Shown piece by piece: positions 1 to 4,015 of a DNA stretch of 7,709 nucleotides; position 1 is the first letter of the stretch, and each line of letters starts with the position of its first letter. The position numbers and the translations under genes are program-made. The notes under the pieces were generated by a model. It worked only from the letters and a program-made list of their open reading frames with translations. It searched no databases and was not told the origin of the DNA. Source of the DNA: Pseudomonadota bacterium (GTDB lineage: Bacteria; Pseudomonadota; Alphaproteobacteria; Rhizobiales; Devosiaceae); assembly GCA_023430705.1 (NCBI GenBank), contig JAEYZJ010000123.1, forward strand, positions 1 through 7,709, written 5' to 3'.

Positions 1-360
1 CGCCTGCGTCGTGGCGTTGAGAATGTGGGACAGCAGCCGGCCGATCTCGGAGTAGAGCACGCGGATCAGCTGGCCGCGGAACGGCACTTCGATCCCGAGC
101 AGCTTTTCCACTGCGAGGCAGAAGGCATGCTCCTGGTTCATCGGCGCGACGTAGTCGAGCCGGTCGAAATAGGGCACGGCCTGCAGGTAGGTCTTGGTCT
201 CGATCAGCTTCTCGGTGCCGCGATGCAGCAGGCCGATATGCGGATCCACGCGCTCCACCACCTCGCCGTCGAGCTCGAGGATGAGCCGCAGCACGCCGTG
301 CGCCGACGGGTGGATCGGGCCGAAGTTGATCGTGAAATTGCGGACGTCGACTTCGGACAT
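1..360 (-). CDS. nuoD: NADH-quinone oxidoreductase subunit D, 5' part (runs off the left edge)
   Basis: This is the 49-kDa subunit of the peripheral arm of respiratory complex I; with NuoB it forms the quinone-binding pocket on the cytoplasmic side of the inner membrane. The first 120 residues are visible, roughly the first third of a protein of about 400. They begin MSEVDVRNFTINFGP and contain the quinone-pocket loop PIHPSAHG (His17 and His21), the segment DPHIGLLHRGTEKLIE (39-54) and YFDRLDYVAP with the conserved Tyr70. The ATG (358-360) shares one base with the nuoC stop codon (TGATG), which indicates translational coupling and fixes the start. In this lineage nuoC and nuoD are separate genes, unlike the E. 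coli nuoCD fusion. The loop more usually reads GPQHPAAHG in alphaproteobacteria; here it is GPIHPSAHG. Identification is secure. Confidence 0.97.
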   Translation of the reverse strand, partial: MSEVDVRNFTINFGPIHPSAHGVLRLILELDGEVVERVDPHIGLLHRGTEKLIETKTYLQAVPYFDRLDYVAPMNQEHAFCLAVEKLLGIEVPFRGQLIRVLYSEIGRLLSHILNATTQA

Positions 361-971
361 CAGTTCTTCGCTTTCTCGTCGCCGGGCAGCACGTAGTCGG
401 TGCCTTCCCAGGGCGACAGGTAGTCAAACTGCCGGAATTCCTGCTGCAGCTTCACCGGCTCGTAGACGACGCGCTTGCGCTCCTCGTCGTAGCGCACCTG
501 GACGTAGCCCGTGGTGGGGAAGTCCTTGCGCAGCGGATAGCCGTCGAAGCCGTAGTCGGTGAGGATACGGCGCAGGTCTGGGTGGCCGGTGAAGAGGATG
601 CCGTACAGGTCGTAGGTTTCGCGCTCGAACCAGTTGGCGCCCGGCCAGATGCCGGTCAGCGACGGCACGGGGGTGCTGTCGTCGGTCGTCAGCTTGAGGC
701 GGACGCGCAGGTTCTGCCGCGGGCTCAGCAACTGGTAGACCACCTCGAAGCGCTCCTCGCGCTCGGGATAGTCGACGCCGCAGATGTCCGAGATGGCGAT
801 GAAGGCCTCGTGGTCGTGCAGGAACGTCGCCACGTCGAGCAGCGTGTCGCGCGTGACCAGCAGCGTCAGCTCGCCATAGGCCATCCGGTGGTCGACGACC
901 TTGTCGCCGAGTGCGTTGCGCGCGCGTTCGGCAAGCGCCGCGAGCGGTGAAGGAGTGGGGCCGTCAATCAT
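360..971 (-). CDS. nuoC: NADH-quinone oxidoreductase subunit C (30-kDa subunit)
   Basis: Peripheral-arm subunit of complex I that packs against NuoD and NuoB and carries no cofactor. The protein has 203 residues, the normal length for a stand-alone NuoC. The 30-kDa family signature is at residues 116-137, starting ERETYDLYGILF and including GHPDLRRIL, followed by TDYGFDGYPLRKDFP. The core fold segment SDICGVDYPEREERFEVVYQL is at about 61-81. The ATG at 969-971 lies 8 bases after the nuoB stop (TAG, 980-982), with a weak AGGATCGG ribosome-binding sequence across that gap. The stop codon overlaps the nuoD start by one base. It belongs to the nuoABCD transcription unit; no separate promoter is apparent. 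Confidence 0.97.
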   Translation of the reverse strand: MIDGPTPSPLAALAERARNALGDKVVDHRMAYGELTLLVTRDTLLDVATFLHDHEAFIAISDICGVDYPEREERFEVVYQLLSPRQNLRVRLKLTTDDSTPVPSLTGIWPGANWFERETYDLYGILFTGHPDLRRILTDYGFDGYPLRKDFPTTGYVQVRYDEERKRVVYEPVKLQQEFRQFDYLSPWEGTDYVLPGDEKAKN

Positions 972-979
972 GGCCGATC

Positions 980-1555
980 CTATCGTTCAATCGTGCCGGT
1001 GCGGCGGATCTTCTTCTGCAGCAGCAGGATGCCGTACAACAAGGCCTCAGCGGTCGGCGGGCAGCCCGGGACGTAGATGTCCACCGGCATGACACGGTCG
1101 CAGCCGCGCACCACCGAGTAGGAATAGTGATAGTAGCCGCCGCCGTTGGCGCAGCTGCCCATCGAGATGACGTAGCGCGGCTCCGGCATCTGGTCGTAGA
1201 CCTTGCGCAGGGCGGGCGCCATCTTGTTGGTCAGCGTCCCGGCGACGATCAGCACGTCGGCCTGGCGCGGCGAAGCGCGCGGCGCGGTGCCGAATCGCTC
1301 GATGTCGTAGCGCGGCATCGACATCTGGATCATCTCGACGGCGCAGCAGGCGAGGCCGGTCTGCATCCACATCAGCGAACCGGTGCGCGCCCAGGTGATG
1401 AGCTGCGAGGCGGTCGTCGCGAGAAAACCCTTGTCGGCGAGTTCGGCGTTCACTTCCGTCATGAACGGATCGTCAGCGCCTACCGGCTTGTTGGTGCGGG
1501 GATCGATGATCCCCTTGGGCTGCGGAGCAACCAGGGTGCCTTCGGTCAATCCCAT
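980..1555 (-). CDS. nuoB: NADH-quinone oxidoreductase subunit B (PSST subunit, carries cluster N2)
   Basis: Complex I subunit that binds the terminal 4Fe-4S cluster N2, which passes electrons to ubiquinone. The four cluster ligands are present: Cys70-Cys71 in GLACCAVEM, Cys135 in MGSCANGGG and Cys165 in VPGCPPTAE. The quinone-side helix region DIERFGTAPRASPRQADVLIVAGT is intact. I chose the ATG at 1553-1555 (MGLTEGTLVAPQPKG, 191 aa), which has AAAGG a short distance upstream and matches alphaproteobacterial NuoB N-termini. A GTG seven codons earlier (1574-1576) is possible but is buried in nuoA and adds an unlikely MEERRAG extension. The gene overlaps the end of nuoA by 10 bases, so translation is probably coupled. 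Confidence 0.97.
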   Translation of the reverse strand: MGLTEGTLVAPQPKGIIDPRTNKPVGADDPFMTEVNAELADKGFLATTASQLITWARTGSLMWMQTGLACCAVEMIQMSMPRYDIERFGTAPRASPRQADVLIVAGTLTNKMAPALRKVYDQMPEPRYVISMGSCANGGGYYHYSYSVVRGCDRVMPVDIYVPGCPPTAEALLYGILLLQKKIRRTGTIER

Positions 1556-1911
1556 TCCAGCGCGCCTTTCTTCCACTCGTAGATGAAGCCGACGGTCAGG
1601 ACGCCGAGGAAGATCATCACCGACCAGAAGCCGAACCAGCCGACATCGCGGAACGCCACTGCCCAGGGGAACAGCAGCGCCACCTCCAGGTCGAAGACGA
1701 TGAACAGGATCGAGACCAGGTAGAAGCGCACATCGAACTTCATGCGCGCGTCGTCGAAGGCCTCGAAACCTGCCTCGAACGCGGACACCTTTTCGGGGTC
1801 CGGCTTCTTGTAGGCGAGGACGAAGGGGGCAATCATCAGGGCCAGGCCGATAACCGCAGCCAGGCCGACAAAGATGAGAATCGGCAGGTAGTTGCTGAGC
1901 AACTCGTTCAT
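1546..1911 (-). CDS. nuoA: NADH-quinone oxidoreductase subunit A (ND3 homologue)
   Basis: Small membrane subunit of complex I at the junction of the peripheral and membrane arms, equivalent to mitochondrial ND3. The protein has 121 residues starting MNELLSNYLPILIF, the usual length. It has three membrane segments, at about 9-34, 62-84 and 93-113, and the conserved motif DDARMKFDVRFYLVSILFIVFDLEVALLFPW with the acidic pair Asp74/Glu76. The long loop after the first helix reads SAFEAGFEAF. At the position of the mitochondrial switch cysteine (usually YECGF) this protein has Ala47 (codon at 1771-1773). The ATG at 1909-1911 follows AGG 7-8 bases upstream; an in-frame extension to 2037 has no family similarity. 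This is the first gene of the nuo operon, and it overlaps nuoB by 10 bases. Confidence 0.97.
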   Translation of the reverse strand: MNELLSNYLPILIFVGLAAVIGLALMIAPFVLAYKKPDPEKVSAFEAGFEAFDDARMKFDVRFYLVSILFIVFDLEVALLFPWAVAFRDVGWFGFWSVMIFLGVLTVGFIYEWKKGALEWD

Positions 1912-2051
1912 TGTGCAGCCTAATGGTCCGCCGGTGGGAGGTACCGGCATTCGCGCGGTCAGGCAGGCAATTGTGGGCCCGCCAGGCGACGCGATTTCGT
2001 GTGGCACGGGCTTAGCCCACGCCCACAGGCGTTTCAAGAAAAACTAATGCT

Positions 2052-2075
2052 GATCATTACGGTCAACTTATGATC
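2052..2075. repeat. Inverted repeat GATCAT-N12-ATGATC upstream of nuoA, candidate operator
   Basis: The arms GATCAT (2052-2057) and ATGATC (2070-2075) are perfect 6-bp inverted copies separated by 12 bases. The spacer contains GGTCAA, which on the minus strand is the -35-like TTGACC (2061-2066). A dyad framing a possible -35 hexamer is the layout of a regulator site, but the arms are short and no regulator is known from the sequence. Confidence 0.35.
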
Positions 2076-2088
2076 GAAATCCGGCCGT

Positions 2089-2109
2089 AACCCTTGCTGC
2101 ACAAGGGTT
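2089..2109. repeat. Perfect 8-bp inverted repeat, possible terminator or operator
   Basis: AACCCTTG (2089-2096) and CAAGGGTT (2102-2109) form a perfect stem with a 5-base loop CTGCA. It lies about 85 bases past the stop codon of the porin-like gene and about 180 bases before nuoA. There is no T-run on either side, so it is not a standard Rho-independent terminator. It could stop the porin-like transcript weakly or bind a regulator. Confidence 0.4.
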
Positions 2110-2194
2110 CCGCGGCAGGGTCCGGATTGCGGATCGCCAGACTGTCAACAGCGCGCGACATCGGGTGCGGTCGTCGCTGGAATATCGGCCTGCG

Positions 2195-2740
2195 CTAGAA
2201 GTGGAAGCGCGCGCCGAGCGTGAACTGGTTCTTGGGGTTGTCGCCCTCGACCGAGAAGCTGCGCGTGTACTCGGCATTGAGCGACATCGCGTCGTTGACG
2301 GCGAACTCGACGCCGCCGCCGGCAAGGAAGTCGCTCTCGCCGGTACCGGTCAGTTCGAGCCCATAGCCGGCCGAGGCGTAGGCGAGCAGGTCGGGGGTCA
2401 GGAGCACGCCGCCGCGGCCTGTGACCCTGCCGTAGGCCGTGTCCAGCGTATCGCTGGTCAGGCCCTGCAAAGCCACCTCGCCGCCCACGAGGAAGAAATC
2501 GAACTGTGCGTTGACGCCAGCCGCGACGCCCACGCCGACTTCGGTGTCACGCTGCTCGCTCGTCTGCACGACGCCGTAGACGCCCGCGTAGAAGCCGTTC
2601 CAGTCGAAAGCCGACTCGGCCACCGGAACGCCGGCGCCGGTCGACTGCACGGGCACGGTGATGAGATCGGAGGCCTGCACGGCCCCTGCCCCGCAGGCCC
2701 ACAAAGCAACGGCATGGAGCAGACGTCGCAACATCCGCAT
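2195..2740 (-). CDS. Small outer-membrane beta-barrel protein (Omp25/Omp31-like porin family)
   Basis: Predicted outer-membrane protein of 181 residues. It begins with a signal peptide (1-24: basic MRMLRRLL, a hydrophobic stretch, then VQA before Ser25). An Ala/Gly/Val-rich linker leads to FDWNGFYAGVYGVV (45-58), a motif typical of the first strand of rhizobial Omp25/Omp31-type barrels. Alternating polar/hydrophobic strands follow (GVAAGVNAQFDFFLVGGEVALQG, YASAGYGLEL, FLAGGGVEF, SLNAEYTRSF), and the protein ends in LGARFHF; a terminal Phe is the usual signal for barrel insertion. The length suggests an 8-strand barrel, slightly smaller than Omp25. The ATG at 2738-2740 has AAGGAG six bases upstream, which decides the start; a TTG extension to 2773 would place that site inside the coding sequence. 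It stands alone between tRNA-Asp and nuoA. Its exact role (structural, adhesion or small-solute passage) cannot be told. Confidence 0.85.
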   Translation of the reverse strand: MRMLRRLLHAVALWACGAGAVQASDLITVPVQSTGAGVPVAESAFDWNGFYAGVYGVVQTSEQRDTEVGVGVAAGVNAQFDFFLVGGEVALQGLTSDTLDTAYGRVTGRGGVLLTPDLLAYASAGYGLELTGTGESDFLAGGGVEFAVNDAMSLNAEYTRSFSVEGDNPKNQFTLGARFHF

Positions 2741-3034
2741 GCGGTTCTCCTTGGTCGCCTCCCAGCGTCCCAATGCGATACGGCGTCTGCGGTTCCGCTT
2801 CGCGCCAGCTCAGACCCGGTCAACCCACGCGAAGCGCAAGCAGTGAGTCGACAATTATGATGCTAACCGACTTTGGCTGAACCGAGGCTGACTGAGGCAG
2901 ACGGTTTTGGCCACGCATTCCGGCAGGCGCGCCGTTCACGTTCGCTTGAACCGACCTGGCGTTCGCAGGGCGCTGGAAGCTGACCAAAGCTGTGTTGAAG
3001 ATTGGGTTTGGGGATGCTGCACACCCTGAAAGGG
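2741..3034. other. Intergenic region upstream of the porin-like gene
   Basis: I see no gene in these 294 bases. It holds the porin-like gene's ribosome-binding site (CTCCTT on the plus strand, 2747-2752) and presumably its promoter. On the minus strand a TTGACC (2818-2823) and a CATAAT further upstream (about 2854-2859) are present, but neither is paired with a partner hexamer at proper spacing. A short imperfect tandem repeat of GGCTGA units lies at about 2875-2900. At its right end is a small hairpin adjoining tRNA-Asp (3022-3036). Confidence 0.5.

Positions 3035-3036
<2 letters not shown>
3022..3036 (-). terminator. Small hairpin abutting the 3' end of tRNA-Asp
   Basis: On the minus strand, CACCCT-TTC-AGGGTG forms a perfect 6-bp stem whose first two bases are the last two of the encoded CCA. 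No T-tract follows, so termination here is uncertain. It may instead be a trailer structure that influences 3' processing of the tRNA. Confidence 0.35.
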
Positions 3037-3111
<75 letters not shown>

Positions 3112-3148
3112 AGCGCTTGCGAACAAGTCATCCGCGCAACGTGGCGTC

Positions 3149-3177
3149 CGTTTAGAGGGCGTTCCGGGGAGTGTCAA
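3149..3177 (-). promoter_or_regulatory. Candidate promoter of tRNA-Asp
   Basis: The minus strand has a perfect -35 TTGACA (3172-3177), a 17-base spacer and TAAACG (3149-3154), a poor but acceptable -10 for an alphaproteobacterium. Transcription would begin near 3142, giving a leader of about 30 bases. The bases after the -10 are GC-rich, as in stringently controlled stable-RNA promoters. The tRNA-Val promoter has the same geometry. Confidence 0.6.
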
Positions 3178-3230
3178 GCGCATTAGGAGAGGTTTTTGCG
3201 AACTCATCCACAGAGCGGCGAGAAACGCAG

Positions 3231-3256
3231 AAAAAGCACGTCACTTACGCGACGTG
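3231..3256 (-). terminator. Rho-independent terminator downstream of tRNA-Val
   Basis: On the minus strand, CACGTC (3251-3256) and GACGTG (3237-3242) form a 6-bp stem with an 8-base loop, followed by CTTTTTC (T-run opposite 3231-3235). It lies about 90 bases past the tRNA-Val 3' end and before the tRNA-Asp promoter, so it separates the two tRNA units. Another hairpin without a T-run (CAGCCGG-GCA-CCGGCTG, 3287-3303) precedes it and may contribute. Confidence 0.6.
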
Positions 3257-3347
3257 TGCCGAACTCTTGAAGCGACGTGTAAGGAACAGCCGGGCACCGG
3301 CTGCTGCGCAATCCGCCGCAATGTCGGGAAGCCGCTACGCGGCAGGG

Positions 3348-3423
3348 TGGTGGGCGGTGACGGTCTCGAACCGCCGACCCTCTCGGTGTAAACGAGATGC
3401 TCTACCAACTGAGCTAACCGCCC
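3348..3423 (-). tRNA. tRNA-Val (anticodon TAC)
   Basis: A 76-base tRNA gene with encoded CCA. The acceptor stem GGGCGGT/ACCGCCC is perfect; the D arm is GCTC-AGTTGGTA-GAGC. The anticodon stem TCTCG/CGAGA closes the loop TTTACAC, giving anticodon TAC for the GTA/GTG valine codons. The T arm is GGCGG-TTCGAGA-CCGTC and the discriminator is A73, as expected for valine. It lies between hup and tRNA-Asp, with its own promoter-like element at 3462-3490 and a terminator at 3231-3256. Confidence 0.98.
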
Positions 3424-3461
3424 ATCGAACCGCAGGCAATACCGTAGCGGCGATGCGGCCC

Positions 3462-3490
3462 TAACTAGGGTCTCGCCCGGCGGGCGTCAA
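3462..3490 (-). promoter_or_regulatory. Candidate promoter of tRNA-Val
   Basis: The minus strand has TTGACG (3485-3490), a 17-base spacer and TAGTTA (3462-3467). The -35 starts 67 bases before the mature tRNA; for tRNA-Asp the same distance is 66. The -10 lies in a small palindrome (CCCTA-AC-TAGGG, 3459-3470), and a GC-rich discriminator follows. The -35 begins only 11 bases beyond the hup terminator hairpin. Confidence 0.5.
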
Positions 3491-3501
3491 CCCAAATGAG
3501 A

Positions 3502-3531
3502 ATGGCCCCGGCGACATACGCTCGGGGCCAT
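3502..3531 (-). terminator. Terminator hairpin of hup
   Basis: ATGGCCCCG (3502-3510) and CGGGGCCAT (3523-3531) are perfect 9-bp inverted arms with a 12-base loop, starting 28 bases past the hup stop codon. On the minus strand the bases after the stem, TCTCATTT, are only modestly T-rich, as is common in GC-rich alphaproteobacteria. Confidence 0.75.
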
Positions 3532-3543
3532 CGTGGTCAAACA

Positions 3544-3557
3544 GACCGGAACGCAAG
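3544..3557. repeat. Direct repeat copy flanking hup, downstream copy
   Basis: GACCGGAACGCAAG lies just past the hup stop codon and is identical to 3905-3918 on the other side of the gene. In mRNA sense it reads CTTGCGTTCCGGTC. Confidence 0.8.
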
Positions 3558-3559
3558 AC

Positions 3560-3835
3560 TTAGTTGATCGCGTCCTTGAGGCCCTTGCCGGGCTTGAACT
3601 TGGCCTGGTTGGAGGCCGGGATGTTGATCTCGGCGCCAGTGGCCGGATTGCGGCCGACGGAAGCTTTGCGCTTGGACACGGCGAACGTGCCGAAGCCCAC
3701 CAGACGAACCTCCTCACCCTTCTTCAGCGAAGCGGTGATCGCGTCGAAGACGGCATCGACGGCCAGCCCGGCGTCAGCCTTGGTCAGGCCCGCCTTGTCG
3801 GCGACGACGCCGATCAGATCGTTCTTGTTAGACAT
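3560..3835 (-). CDS. hup: DNA-binding protein HU
   Basis: Nucleoid-associated histone-like protein; it acts as a dimer that bends DNA and affects supercoiling, replication and repair. The protein has 91 residues, the usual HU size. It has an N-terminal helical dimerisation part (MSNKNDLIGVVADKAGLTKADA) and the HU/IHF signature GFGTFAVSKRKASVGRNPATG (residues 47-67), including the Arg-Asn-Pro tip of the DNA-binding arm (RNPATG) whose proline intercalates into DNA. The C-terminus is PASNQAKFKPGKGLKDAIN. HU is favoured over IHF by this close match and by the position after lon, where alphaproteobacteria usually carry hupB. The ATG at 3833-3835 has GAGG seven bases upstream. Its leader holds a hairpin and a 14-bp repeat; the partner repeat and a terminator follow the stop codon. 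The lon-hup neighbourhood is interrupted here by a transporter gene. Confidence 0.96.
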   Translation of the reverse strand: MSNKNDLIGVVADKAGLTKADAGLAVDAVFDAITASLKKGEEVRLVGFGTFAVSKRKASVGRNPATGAEINIPASNQAKFKPGKGLKDAIN

Positions 3836-3904
3836 AGCGTTTCCTCACAGTGGGATGCCCGCCTTGGAGGGCGAACCAAAACGCCGAGACCCTTCTTCGA
3901 TTCT

Positions 3905-3918
3905 GACCGGAACGCAAG
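3905..3918. repeat. Direct repeat copy flanking hup, upstream copy
   Basis: GACCGGAACGCAAG, identical to 3544-3557. It lies in the probable hup leader, about 70 bases before the start codon, and supplies one arm of the hairpin at 3907-3927. Confidence 0.8.
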
Positions 3919-3927
3919 GAATTCCGG
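3907..3927 (-). promoter_or_regulatory. Hairpin in the probable hup mRNA leader
   Basis: CCGGAA (3907-3912) and TTCCGG (3922-3927) form a perfect 6-bp stem with a 9-base loop, between MFS and hup and upstream of the ribosome-binding site. It overlaps the repeated 14-mer. It could be a regulatory leader structure; nothing in the sequence shows a known riboswitch or protein site. Confidence 0.4.
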
Positions 3928-3967
3928 GCTTCTCCGCCGCTTGGCCTCAGCAATCCTGTTAATGACC

Positions 3968-3973
3968 CGTCAA
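3968..3973 (-). promoter_or_regulatory. Possible -35 element for hup
   Basis: TTGACG on the minus strand, 17 bases past the transporter stop codon. The expected -10 at 17 bases (CTGAGG, 3945-3950) is poor. TTGGGC-N17-TAACAG, slightly upstream, is an alternative of similar quality. If either is used, the hup leader is about 100 bases or longer. Confidence 0.3.
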
Positions 3974-3986
3974 TTTTGGCCCAACT

Positions 3987-4015
3987 TTGTCACGCTTCAG
4001 GCGACGGCGTGACAA
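3987..4015 (-). terminator. 9-bp inverted repeat over the transporter stop codon, possible weak terminator
   Basis: TTGTCACGC (3987-3995) and GCGTGACAA (4007-4015) are perfect inverted arms with an 11-base loop; the transporter stop codon (3990-3992) lies in one arm. No T-tract follows on the minus strand (AGTTGGGCC), so termination would be inefficient or Rho-assisted, and read-through into hup is possible. Confidence 0.45.

Larger units (their letters stand above)
1912..2194. other. Intergenic region between the porin-like gene and nuoA; probable nuo promoter region
   Basis: No gene is supported in these 283 bases. An AT-rich island at about 2033-2080 stands out from the GC-rich surroundings and is the likely nuo promoter area. 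On the minus strand it holds a TTGACC (2061-2066) and, further upstream, a perfect TTGACA (2143-2148). Neither has a convincing -10 at 16-18 bases, so I do not call an exact promoter. The TTGACC sits in the spacer of an inverted repeat (2052-2075), and a second inverted repeat lies at 2089-2109. A short palindromic core GGGCTTAGCCC lies at 2008-2018. A bulged hairpin just past the porin-like gene (about 2149-2179) could help end its transcript, but it has no T-tract. Confidence 0.4.

Noticed and set aside
1574..1576. GTG start for nuoB giving seven extra residues
   Set aside because: It would extend deeper into nuoA and add non-conserved MEERRAG. The ATG at 1553-1555 fits the family N-terminus better.
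911..1582. Plus-strand open frames opposite nuoB and nuoC
   Set aside because: They are antisense to highly conserved complex I genes, with no independent start signals or domains.
1912..2037. In-frame N-terminal extension of nuoA
   Set aside because: NuoA proteins of this group start at MNELL with about 121 residues. The extension has no similarity and covers the intergenic dyads.
2795..2823. TTGACC upstream of the porin-like gene as a -35
   Set aside because: The hexamers at 16-18 bases (such as GAAGCG and AAGCGG) do not resemble a -10.
2845..2849. GANTC (CcrM-type) sites such as those at 2845, 3899 and 5213 as regulatory marks
   Set aside because: Similar sites also lie inside coding regions (for example 1291, 4028 and 4312), so there is no clear enrichment in control regions here.
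3959..3973. TTAA-N7-TCAA in the hup promoter region as a CtrA site
   Set aside because: It has one mismatch to TTAA-N7-TTAA, and such near-matches are common in AT-rich promoter patches. Not strong enough to call.
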